Source: Phycisphaerales bacterium UBA966 (lineage in GTDB: Bacteria; Planctomycetota; Phycisphaerae; Phycisphaerales; SM1A02). From it: a stretch of DNA of 15,357 bases. The notes under the pieces were generated by a model. That model was given only the letters and a program-made list of their open reading frames with translations, was not told the origin of the DNA and made no database searches. Below are positions 6,901 through 13,753 of this stretch, piece by piece. Where the stretch lies: the NCBI GenBank assembly GCA_002292895.1, contig DBCE01000231.1:251-15607 (forward strand). The letters are read 5' to 3'. The translations under genes and the position numbers were made by a program. Position 1 is the stretch's first letter. Each line of letters starts with the position of its first letter.

Positions 6901-8472
6901 TTACTGAGGTGCATTCACTGTGGGTGCCGGCGCGGACGTCGCCGAGGCCTGCTCTCCCGCAATGCGCGTGATCAGTTCTTCGGTCTTCTTGCAAGCGCGG
7001 GCGTAGAACCAGGCGGCTTGCAGTGTTCGCAAAGCGTCAAGATCACCACCGCCGGCGGCGGCTCGACCGAGCACATCCAGGTCATTGTTCGAAAGCGGAG
7101 CGCCGGCACGCGCGATGATCAGAACGGCCAGTCCTTCGCCAGCGCGTGGCAGCGAGCCGCGACGCGCCCGGGCAATGTCTGCTCCGGCAGCAACACAACT
7201 GTCGTTGACGCCGGTCATGGCAGCAACAACCAGGTTCGGGTCATCCTTAACGCGCTCCACCAGGGCGGCCACGGCGGCCGGGTCGCTCTTCATGAGTTCG
7301 CGCGCGAGGCCGGACACCAAGACCGAGGTGGGACGATTTGCTAGATCGGGATCATCCATGCGTGCCAGCAGATGCTTCCAGACAATCGCTGACGATTCCG
7401 GTGGAAGTTCCGAGGCGCGGATCAGTGCCCACTCGGCGCTGAGTGGATGTCCGGCATCAAGCAGTTTGATGAGCGCTGCAACGGGATCTTTCCCACCACT
7501 AATGGCTGCGCCGGTGTCGGCCATCGCATCCAAGACTGGATTGCCGTTGCGGATGGCATCGAAGGCCGTTGGTGGAATGCCACGGTCGGACGACGCCAAC
7601 AGTTGTAAGCCGGCGCGCACCAGTGCCGTTTGTGAACGGTTGGCGGCCACGTGATCTTGCCAGGCAGCAACCCCAGCAGGCGTATCAATGCGGAGCGCCA
7701 TGCCGATGGCGCCAATGCGAGTATCGATGGTAAATGGCTCGGTGCTTGCTAGTTCAAGGAGCGGCGCTGCGGCGCTCTTGAGTTCAAAGATCATGGAGGC
7801 TTCGACAAGTGCACGCATCGTGCCATTGCGATCAACAGTTGGCAATGCCAAGAGACGTGCCTTGAATGCTTCCCACGGGGCAGGGTCGCTGGGATTTTTG
7901 GCACTTCCGTCGCGCAGTAAGAGTGCTGCAAATCCCGCGGCAACCGGATCGTTGTTGGCGATCAACGCCCGAACTGGTGCTGGGTCCCACTCTTCGTTGC
8001 GGCGGTCGATCTCAGCGACCAACGAAAGCAGCGCGGCGTCCGGAAAGTTGCCCTGTGCCAAGAGCACCGTGACGGGAGACACGCGAAGGATGCCGGTGAT
8101 GTTGGCTTCGCGAATGATCGCCGCGCGTTCGTCACGCGCGGTGATGTCAGCCATCAATGCGGGATCGATGCCTTTCTTACTGATGAGCGCCGCGCCAAGG
8201 ACGCCGTACACGCGCGGTCCGGCGAGCCGGTTGCGCACCATGGCACGAAAGAGCGCCTCCGTGCCCGGGTCATTGGTCCCCGCGATGCCAGCAACATAAC
8301 TTCCGGTGGCCGGATCGGTGCCCGTGAGCGAGTTCTCCAGGACGTCAATCGCTGCCTTGGAGAGATCGACCTTCTCATAGAACTGGGCGGAAGCAGGGGC
8401 GACGCACAGAATCGCTGTCATCACTACGCCCGCAATGCGCCGGACGTGGTGGAAGGGCTCAGTCAGCAGCAT
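6901..8472 (-). CDS. Secreted alpha-helical repeat protein, function unknown
   Basis: This is a 523-residue protein I cannot assign. It starts with a signal peptide: basic N-region HHVRR, hydrophobic IAGVVMTAILCVA, and a likely cut after ASA at residue 29. The mature part is Ala- and Leu-rich, almost entirely helical, with recurring pairs of short helices (for example DAALLSLVAEID, DPVAAGFAALLLRDG, SAEWALIRASELP, AVAALVERV) consistent with HEAT- or TPR-like solenoid repeats. No catalytic motif is visible. It ends in a low-complexity tail rich in Ala, Ser, Thr and Pro. The frame stays open upstream to 8667, but that part is antisense-free overlap with dnaA and has no signal-peptide character, so I take the ATG at 8470-8472, 10 nt after the dnaA stop. 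The spacing suggests co-transcription with dnaA and with the DegT-like gene downstream. Confidence 0.75.
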   Translation of the reverse strand: MLLTEPFHHVRRIAGVVMTAILCVAPASAQFYEKVDLSKAAIDVLENSLTGTDPATGSYVAGIAGTNDPGTEALFRAMVRNRLAGPRVYGVLGAALISKKGIDPALMADITARDERAAIIREANITGILRVSPVTVLLAQGNFPDAALLSLVAEIDRRNEEWDPAPVRALIANNDPVAAGFAALLLRDGSAKNPSDPAPWEAFKARLLALPTVDRNGTMRALVEASMIFELKSAAAPLLELASTEPFTIDTRIGAIGMALRIDTPAGVAAWQDHVAANRSQTALVRAGLQLLASSDRGIPPTAFDAIRNGNPVLDAMADTGAAISGGKDPVAALIKLLDAGHPLSAEWALIRASELPPESSAIVWKHLLARMDDPDLANRPTSVLVSGLARELMKSDPAAVAALVERVKDDPNLVVAAMTGVNDSCVAAGADIARARRGSLPRAGEGLAVLIIARAGAPLSNNDLDVLGRAAAGGGDLDALRTLQAAWFYARACKKTEELITRIAGEQASATSAPAPTVNAPQ

Positions 8473-8482
8473 GCTGAGAAGT

Positions 8483-9934
8483 CTATCGCGCCGCCCGACC
8501 GCGGCGCTCGACACCGCGGCGCACGGTTTCCACCAATTCGCGAATGCTGCGAACCCCGGGGGTGTTCTCATCGGGGGGCAATTCATCGCCACGGTCGAGC
8601 ATGTCCCGGACTCGTCGCGCGGCGGCGTGGGCGCTCGAGTGAGCGGTCCGACCGAGGTGGCGAGCAATTTCCGGGAAGCTGAGGGTGGTCATTTCGCGGG
8701 CGAGGTGGACCACTACTCCGCGGGCCAGCACCACGCGGCGATGGCGACCAGTGGAAGCGAGGTCGTCACGGTTGACGCCCAGTTCATCGCAAGTGGCTTC
8801 AACAATGGCTGCAATGCGGGGCGGGACGCCGCGAATGCCGGATTCGCCGATTCCCAGCGCCCGTTCCACGATGGTGAGTGTGGCGACGCCGCCCATGTCT
8901 TCCAGGAGGAGTGCGGCGGCGATGCGGGCGAGGGCGCCTTCAATCTCGCGGACGCTACCGATGGCGCGATCGCTGACGGCACGGGCAGCGGCTGGTTCAA
9001 GCGCAATGCCGCGTTCTTCGGCCAATCGGAGTACCAACGCCTCGCGGGTGTTGCGATCGGGAGCTTCCACCTGCACCACCATGCCGCCGAGCAATCGACT
9101 GACCAAGGATTCGCTGAAGGCGCGGAGCGCGCGCGGATGCGCATCGGTGACGATGGCGACGCGCGCGCCAGCGAGCCCGATGGCGTCAATGGTGTGCAGG
9201 AATTCTGCCTGGGTGGCACCCTTGTTGGAAAGGAAGTGCACGTCATCAAGCGCAAGCAGGTCCAGTTTGCGGACGCGCGCACGGAACGCTTCGATGTTTC
9301 CAGCGCGCACCGACTGAATGTAATCGTTGGTGAACTGCTCGCCCGTGGTGTAGCGAATGCGCTCATTGGGGAAGCGCGATCGGCGATCGGCGCACAGGCC
9401 TTGCAGCAAGTGCGTCTTTCCAACGCCGCAACCGCCGTGCAGAAGAATGCTGCGGATGCCGCCAAGGTTGTCCTCCGCCAGACGCCGCGCGGCCTCGAAC
9501 GCGATGCGGTTTGAATCACCGACCACAAAGTCTTCCAAGCGGCGCCAGCGCGGTTGATCGCGACGGATGGCTGGAACGGTGGTGGCGGCGGGCGCTGGAG
9601 CCATGTTCCCGGATATCGGAGACTCGGTGGCAGCGGATTCGTCTTGGGCAACGATGCGGACGGTGAGGAGCCCCACGTCGGCGGCCACGCCGGCCAGTTC
9701 GTCGCGGAAATTGCGTTCAACCCATTCGGCGGCGAAGGGGCTGGACGCGTTGACCACCAATTCGGAACCGTTCAGCGTCAGGCAGGACGGTTCGGCAAAC
9801 CACATGCGGTAGCGGGCTGCACCGATGCGGGCGGCCAGTCGGCGTTCGATGGACGCGCTGCTTGGAGCCTCGCTGGGGAGTGGGACGTCAGGCGTTGCTT
9901 GGAGTTTGGAGGCCTGTACGGTGGCGGTCGTCAC
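8483..9934 (-). CDS. dnaA: Chromosomal replication initiator protein DnaA
   Basis: DnaA binds DnaA boxes at the origin and opens the duplex, an AAA+ ATPase. From the GTG at 9932-9934 it has 483 residues. Domain I (about 29-85) is followed by a variable linker (about 98-125). The AAA+ core has Walker A GGCGVGKTH (167-175), Walker B LLALDDVHFL (226-235), the SRLLGG box VII region (279-284) and sensor 2 SVREIEGAL (327-335). Domain IV contains CDELGVNRDDLAS, then RVVLARGVVVHLARE, then LGRTAHSSAHAARRV (427-441). The last block is where most DnaA proteins carry the DNA-contact signature around DHTTV or HSTV; here it reads AHSSA. The frame is open to an ATG at 10061-10063, which would add 43 residues that look non-coding; the GTG has a weak AGGA about 11 nt upstream. 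dnaN, usually next to dnaA, is absent; downstream is an unrelated secreted protein. The C-terminus carries a short Arg-rich tail. Confidence 0.93.
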   Translation of the reverse strand: MTTATVQASKLQATPDVPLPSEAPSSASIERRLAARIGAARYRMWFAEPSCLTLNGSELVVNASSPFAAEWVERNFRDELAGVAADVGLLTVRIVAQDESAATESPISGNMAPAPAATTVPAIRRDQPRWRRLEDFVVGDSNRIAFEAARRLAEDNLGGIRSILLHGGCGVGKTHLLQGLCADRRSRFPNERIRYTTGEQFTNDYIQSVRAGNIEAFRARVRKLDLLALDDVHFLSNKGATQAEFLHTIDAIGLAGARVAIVTDAHPRALRAFSESLVSRLLGGMVVQVEAPDRNTREALVLRLAEERGIALEPAAARAVSDRAIGSVREIEGALARIAAALLLEDMGGVATLTIVERALGIGESGIRGVPPRIAAIVEATCDELGVNRDDLASTGRHRRVVLARGVVVHLAREMTTLSFPEIARHLGRTAHSSAHAAARRVRDMLDRGDELPPDENTPGVRSIRELVETVRRGVERRGRAAR

Positions 9935-10405
9935 GGTTCGGTGGGTCCTGTCAGCGAGGGCGCGAGGCGCAGTGATGACCGCAATGCGGCAACTATGGAA
10001 ATAGCATGCATCGGTGGCGAATAAGCCACCGCTCCCTTGTTCGTACTGAACGAGGCAGTGCATGCCGACAGGATTTCAGGATCGTCCGTGTCCACTCCGT
10101 GCGGTCATCTCCGATGACTTGCACGGCGCTCAACACTCCGCTTACGCGGCGCTCCAGTGGTGATTGCGGGCGCTCAGGGCCGCGCTGATTCCAGTGGGGC
10201 GCCACACAAGCGGCGCTGTTGAATGCTCCACATCCTGCGGAGCACGGCGAAGGCTAGCCGGAATTTGCATTGATGCAAGGGGCAAGTGAATGTGATGTTG
10301 AATCACGCTTGCGTAAGTGCCGTAGTCCGTAGCAATTCCTTCGTAGAAACTAATTTCATCCACCGTGTATGCAGCGCATTGCTTGCCGATTGTGGACAAC
10401 CGTCG
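9935..10405. other. Gene-poor region upstream of dnaA (possible dnaA control region or origin candidate)
   Basis: This stretch of about 470 nt lies between the acetyltransferase stop and the dnaA start, both on the minus strand. No convincing gene is seen; the open frames here have no recognisable protein character. The part at about 10280-10400 is visibly lower in GC than its surroundings. It contains three sites resembling DnaA boxes: TTGTCCACA (minus strand, 10391-10399, 8 of 9 matches to TTATCCACA), TGCTCCACA (10224-10232, 7 of 9) and TCATCCACC (10356-10364, 7 of 9). The region may hold the dnaA promoter. Origin function would need more boxes and an unwinding element, which I do not clearly see. 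Confidence 0.35.
10391..10399 (-). promoter_or_regulatory. DnaA-box-like site
   Basis: TTGTCCACA on the minus strand differs from the E. coli consensus TTATCCACA at one position and equals the form favoured in high-GC actinobacteria. It lies upstream of dnaA, as expected of autoregulatory boxes. A single site of this kind can occur by chance; the same 9-mer also appears within guaA near 4810. Confidence 0.4.
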
Positions 10406-11377
10406 TCACTTGACAGGCGCCGGCGAATTCGCGTAGGGCGCGGGATGCGCGACGAAGGCCTCACGACGACGCAGCGCGCAGAATCCGGCGTGCGTGTAAA
10501 GGGCAAGCGCGGGTGAATTTCGCGCGTCCACTGCAAGTGCAATGTTTGGTTCTGGACGCTGTGCGGCGAGCGTCATTCCATGCGCCAGCAGTGCGCTGCC
10601 GAGACCACGACCGCGGGCTTCCGGCACTAAACCAAGGTAGATGACCTCAGTGGAATCAGTGGACGGCGAAGGCGCAAGGAGCAGCGCGCCAACGGGGCGT
10701 TCGTTCTCAAAGGCAATCGTCCACAGTGATGCATGGTGTTCGCCGGCTGCAAGGTGACCATCAACAATGTCGCTGGGCGTGCGCAGCTCGGCAAGGCCGG
10801 GGCAATCGAGCGTGTCTTGGTAGGTCTGCGTGAGGAGCGCTTCAAGCATGGGGCGGTCGTTGGGATTCCACGGTGCCAGGCGAAACGGAGCTGGTACGGG
10901 AATGGAACGGACCGCAACGCCGTGCATGGGACGTTCCATGTATTCAAGTGTGGCAAGATGACGCATGCCGCCTGCCGCCCATGCGCTGGCGCGGAGGCTT
11001 TCGTTGGGGGACGAAAGTGCCTGCACGAGCCGAATCTGCGGAAGTTGAAATCCGGCTTGCAGGGTGGCCGTGATCAGGCTGCCCACCTGCGCCGCATGGG
11101 TGTGGTCGCGGGGCGCGGTCGACATGAGGAGCGCCGTGCGCCCCGGATGGGGTATCAGCAGCGTGGCAGCGACTAATCGCCCGTCGTGGTGCGCCGTCCA
11201 CAAGTGTGTGAGGTCCACGCCTTGTGATGCGGCTCGGCGTTCAAAGGCGGGCGCCGAGGCCACCGTGGAACCAAGGACCGAGGAAAGTGCGGCTGCTCGG
11301 TCGTCGGGACTGGCCTTGCTGCACAGCAACTCCGAGGGGGAGTTGTCACTTCCGCGAAAGAGTCGTCGAAAAGGCAC
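10406..11377 (-). CDS. GNAT-family N-acetyltransferase, tandem domains
   Basis: This 323-residue protein (from the GTG at 11375-11377) appears to carry two GNAT folds, the second intact. In the C-terminal domain (about 163-310) the acetyl-CoA pyrophosphate loop is clear, with VIYLGLVPEARGRGLGSALL at 245-264 (R-G-R-G-L-G at 255-260), followed by ALAVDARNSPALALYTHAGF (280-299), the usual late strand and helix. The N-terminal half (about 25-150) shows a degenerate copy (VAATLLIPHPGRTALLMST, then AGGMRHLATLEYM) with no glycine loop. The two-domain layout resembles mycothiol synthase-type proteins, but the substrate cannot be read from sequence. An ATG at 11423-11425 would add 16 residues and overlap the divergent gene's start; the GTG avoids that overlap. 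It is upstream of dnaA on the same strand, about 470 nt away, so probably separately transcribed. Confidence 0.82.
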   Translation of the reverse strand: MPFRRLFRGSDNSPSELLCSKASPDDRAAALSSVLGSTVASAPAFERRAASQGVDLTHLWTAHHDGRLVAATLLIPHPGRTALLMSTAPRDHTHAAQVGSLITATLQAGFQLPQIRLVQALSSPNESLRASAWAAGGMRHLATLEYMERPMHGVAVRSIPVPAPFRLAPWNPNDRPMLEALLTQTYQDTLDCPGLAELRTPSDIVDGHLAAGEHHASLWTIAFENERPVGALLLAPSPSTDSTEVIYLGLVPEARGRGLGSALLAHGMTLAAQRPEPNIALAVDARNSPALALYTHAGFCALRRREAFVAHPAPYANSPAPVK

Positions 11378-11410
11378 ATGATGAGCGTAACCGGGAAGCC
11401 CTCCGAGCCG

Positions 11411-11416
11411 TAGAAT
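11411..11416 (+). promoter_or_regulatory. Candidate -10 element for the secreted-protein gene at 11424 (leaderless)
   Basis: TAGAAT matches TATAAT at 5 of 6 positions and ends 7 nt before the ATG. Transcription would begin at or next to the start codon, giving a leaderless mRNA. No Shine-Dalgarno is present. No good -35 hexamer is seen at the usual distance. Confidence 0.35.
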
Positions 11417-11423
11417 CCCGACC

Positions 11424-12101
11424 ATGTTTGCAGCCCCGAACGCCGTGATTCGTCCCCTCGCTTGCGCACTTGGTCTTGCCGTCGTGACGGTTGGGCTGAT
11501 GGCCGTGCAGCCCGCCGCTGCGCGCACCCCCAGTGCAGCGCCGCCAGTGGTGCCGGATTCCAAGCTGATTCCCAAGGTTCGTCCCGCCACTGCGGATGAT
11601 CTTGATTTCCGCCCCGGTGCGCTTTCCATTGTGACTGACACTCCAACCGGTGGACGGTTCTGGGTGTTCACGTACACGATTGCCAATAAGACTGGAAAGA
11701 CGCAGCGTTTCTCGCCTCGCTTTGACATGTTGATGGGTGACGGCGTGATCTTGACCGCCGGCAAGGATGTTCCTGTAGACGCGGCGCGCCGGATGCAGCG
11801 CGCAGTTGCTTCCGCGCAGGCCATGGATCAGTTTCAGGTGATGGGTGACATTCCAGACGGCGAGTCAAATGCCCGCGAGGGATTTGTCATTTGGCCTGCG
11901 AAGGGTGATGCCAAGGACATGACGCTGTTTGTGAGCGGCATGAGTGCTGCGTTTGATCGCTGCACCGACCCCGCCACGGGGAAGGAAGTGATCGTGCGGC
12001 GTACGTGGTCCCGCCATTTCGCTGTTCCAGGCGAGACTGACCCGCGTCACGGCACCGAGGCATCCTTTGATGTGATGAAGGATCAGTGGCTGATGCGGTG
12101 A
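11424..12101 (+). CDS. Secreted protein of unknown function
   Basis: This is a 225-residue exported protein I do not recognise. The signal peptide has a hydrophobic core (LACALGLAVVTVGLMAV) and a likely cut after AAA at about residue 33, followed by a Pro/Ala-rich linker. The mature domain looks mainly beta-stranded: WVFTYTIANKTGKTQRFSPR (residues 76-95), MLMGDGVILTAGKDVP, then an Ala-rich helix, then VIWPAKGDAKDMTLFVSG and a charged end (VIVRRTWSRHFAVPGE). The phrase YTIANKTGKTQRFSP resembles extracellular immunoglobulin-like domains, where a strand carries N-K-T, but no family is named. It is divergent from the acetyltransferase gene, and its ATG overlaps the alternative ATG of that gene (CATG at 11423-11426). 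rpmA follows after about 200 nt with its own promoter. Confidence 0.7.
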   Translation: MFAAPNAVIRPLACALGLAVVTVGLMAVQPAAARTPSAAPPVVPDSKLIPKVRPATADDLDFRPGALSIVTDTPTGGRFWVFTYTIANKTGKTQRFSPRFDMLMGDGVILTAGKDVPVDAARRMQRAVASAQAMDQFQVMGDIPDGESNAREGFVIWPAKGDAKDMTLFVSGMSAAFDRCTDPATGKEVIVRRTWSRHFAVPGETDPRHGTEASFDVMKDQWLMR

Positions 12102-12225
12102 CGCGCCACGGCGTTCTGCAGGCTGTCGGCGCGATGCGTTGCCGATAATCCTTGGAACGCTGCCGGACGTTCACTCAAATTTGATGCTAATCGTGCGTTT
12201 CCGGGGGTTGAAGCGAGTGCAGCGG

Positions 12226-12254
12226 TTGAGAATCAACGGTGATTCCGCTACACT
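12226..12254 (+). promoter_or_regulatory. Sigma-70-type promoter for rpmA
   Basis: The -35 hexamer TTGAGA (12226-12231, 5 of 6) and the -10 hexamer TACACT (12249-12254, 4 of 6) are separated by exactly 17 nt. Transcription would start near 12261 and leave a leader of about 40 nt. It is the best promoter in the window and implies that rpmA is not dependent on the upstream secreted-protein gene. Confidence 0.65.
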
Positions 12255-12299
12255 TCGGAACTCGATATTGACCGACTGAACTTCGTAGGAGACTTTGCT

Positions 12300-12575
12300 A
12301 TGGCACATAAGAAAGGACAGGGCTCTACCCAGAACGGACGCGATTCAAACCCGCAGTTCCGAGGTATCAAGCTCTATGGCGGAGAGTTCGCGAAGAGCGG
12401 CTCAATCATCGTGCGCCAGTGCGGAACGCGCTGGAAGGCCGGCTACCTCGTCAAGCTCTGCGGCGATCACACGCTGATGGCTCTGACTGAGGGCACCGTT
12501 CGCTTCCGTGGTCGCAATGTTGACATCATCCCAGCTGACCCGACGACGCCGCGCTTGGCGATCGATCGCGTCTGA
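12300..12575 (+). CDS. rpmA: 50S ribosomal protein L27
   Basis: L27 is a 91-residue component of the large ribosomal subunit whose N-terminus reaches the peptidyl-transferase centre and helps place tRNA. The family opening MAHKKGQGSTQNGRDSNPQF is intact, followed by GIKLYGGEF, IIVRQCGTRWKAG and DHTLMALTEGTVRFR. The N-terminus begins directly with the mature sequence, so it lacks the cleavable extension seen in Firmicutes. A clear Shine-Dalgarno, AGGAG at 12287-12291, lies 8 nt before the ATG, in contrast to most genes in this window. The gene usually follows rplU (L21); here the upstream neighbour is a secreted protein and rplU is absent. A terminator follows, then obg, its common partner. 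Confidence 0.97.
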   Translation: MAHKKGQGSTQNGRDSNPQFRGIKLYGGEFAKSGSIIVRQCGTRWKAGYLVKLCGDHTLMALTEGTVRFRGRNVDIIPADPTTPRLAIDRV

Positions 12576-12599
12576 CCAGGATTCGACCTGAACACTGAA

Positions 12600-12630
12600 C
12601 CGCGCAGGTCCCCTGATCTGCGCGGTTTTC
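12600..12630 (+). terminator. Rho-independent terminator between rpmA and obg
   Basis: A perfect 8-bp stem, CCGCGCAG (12600-12607) and CTGCGCGG (12618-12625), encloses a 10-nt loop and is followed by TTTTC. It ends 25 nt before the obg ATG, so read-through from rpmA into obg should be limited, or the hairpin may act as an attenuator. Confidence 0.85.
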
Positions 12631-12655
12631 ATTGGATAACGAAACCAAATACACC

Positions 12656-13753
12656 ATGAATGTCTTCGTCGATACAGCCGTCATTAATGTCCGATCCGGC
12701 AAGGGCGGCGATGGTGCCTCGCATCTTCGCCGTGAGAAGGATCGCCCCAAGGGTGGCCCGGACGGCGGCAACGGTGGTCGCGGCGGCGATGTAGTGGTGG
12801 TGGCGGATCCGCATCTCGACACGCTGATTGAATTCTCGTTCCGCTCGCACTTCTTTGCGATCGATGGCGGCAAGGGCATGCAGAAGAGTTGCCATGGCGC
12901 GGACGGCGCGGGCATTGAGATTCGGCTGCCAGTTGGCTCCGTGGTGACTGATGCGGATACTGGGGAATTCCTGGTGGATTTGATTATCCCGGGGCAAACG
13001 GCGGTGGTAGCGCCCGGCGGTGTCGGCGGACTTGGCAACGAGCATTTCAAGGGTGCCTTGAAGCAGACTCCGCTGGAGTGCACCCCCGGCGAGTTGGCTG
13101 TTGAGCGACGCCTCCTGATTGAACTGAAATTGATTGCCGATGTGGGGCTCGTTGGGCTTCCCAATGCCGGCAAGAGCACGCTCTTGAGCGCCATTAGCCG
13201 AGCCAATGCCAAGGTGGGCGCCTATCCGTTCACCACGCTCAGCCCGCAACTGGGGATCGCTGAACTTGATCCGGATCGACGAATGGTCTTTGCAGATCTT
13301 CCGGGTCTCATTGAAGGCGCGGCGCAGGGCGCTGGTCTTGGCCATGACTTCTTGAAGCACGTGGAGCGCACCCGCGCCATCGTGCACTTAGTGGATCTTG
13401 CGCCGCTTGATGGCAGCGATCCCGCGGCCAATTGGCACATGATCCGCAAAGAGCTTCTGGAATTCTCAGCCGAACTGGCGGAGAAGCCAGAGTTGGTGGT
13501 CTTGAACAAGGTTGACCTTGTTGAGCCAGAGGAGCGCGAAGAACGCATCGAGCGGTTTGCCGGCGCGATCGGCATGCGCAAGGGCGAGCGACCAATTGCT
13601 ATCTCCGGTGCCACGGGCGAGGGCGTTCGCGCCATGCTTGAGGGCGCGTGGAAACTCGCGGGTAAGACGTCTGAACCGATCGGCGGTACTGACGCAACTA
13701 CGCGCCGACCTGGAACTGGAAGTTGGGGGCACACGCCCGGCACGGGTTCTTAG
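12656..13753 (+). CDS. obg: Obg-family GTPase (ribosome assembly)
   Basis: Obg (CgtA/ObgE) is an essential GTPase that binds the large ribosomal subunit late in assembly and links to the stringent response. The 365-residue protein has the glycine-rich Obg fold (about 1-158; SGKGGDGASHLRREK at 14-28, PKGGPDGGNGGRGGD at 31-45) followed by the G domain. G1 is GLPNAGKST (167-175), the switch I region is YPFTTLSPQLG (190-200), G3 is DLPG (214-217), G4 is NKVD (284-287) and G5 is SGAT (317-320). All GTP-binding motifs are present. The C-terminal OCT domain found in many Obg proteins is absent; instead a short tail ends in two copies of PGTGS (352-356 and 361-365). The ATG at 12656 is preferred over the in-frame TTG at 12632 because the Obg fold begins with NVFVD and the TTG falls within the terminator's end. 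Its TAG overlaps the stop of the convergent gene. Confidence 0.96.
   Translation: MNVFVDTAVINVRSGKGGDGASHLRREKDRPKGGPDGGNGGRGGDVVVVADPHLDTLIEFSFRSHFFAIDGGKGMQKSCHGADGAGIEIRLPVGSVVTDADTGEFLVDLIIPGQTAVVAPGGVGGLGNEHFKGALKQTPLECTPGELAVERRLLIELKLIADVGLVGLPNAGKSTLLSAISRANAKVGAYPFTTLSPQLGIAELDPDRRMVFADLPGLIEGAAQGAGLGHDFLKHVERTRAIVHLVDLAPLDGSDPAANWHMIRKELLEFSAELAEKPELVVLNKVDLVEPEEREERIERFAGAIGMRKGERPIAISGATGEGVRAMLEGAWKLAGKTSEPIGGTDATTRRPGTGSWGHTPGTGS

Noticed and set aside
8473..8667. N-terminal extension of the secreted helical protein into dnaA
   Set aside because: The extension is a different-frame reading of the dnaA end, and the signal peptide begins at the ATG at 8470-8472.
8435..9514. 359-residue open frame on the plus strand
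   Set aside because: It is the reverse shadow of dnaA and the start of the secreted-protein gene. Its translation has no recognisable motifs, whereas the minus strand shows complete AAA+ motifs.
10142..10399. 85-residue minus-strand open frame upstream of dnaA
   Set aside because: It starts with TTG, has no ribosome site or family resemblance, and its codon use is unlike its neighbours. I treat the region as non-coding.
11426..11824. N-terminal extension of the acetyltransferase
   Set aside because: It runs antisense through the secreted-protein gene and lacks any GNAT feature; the domain begins well after 11377.
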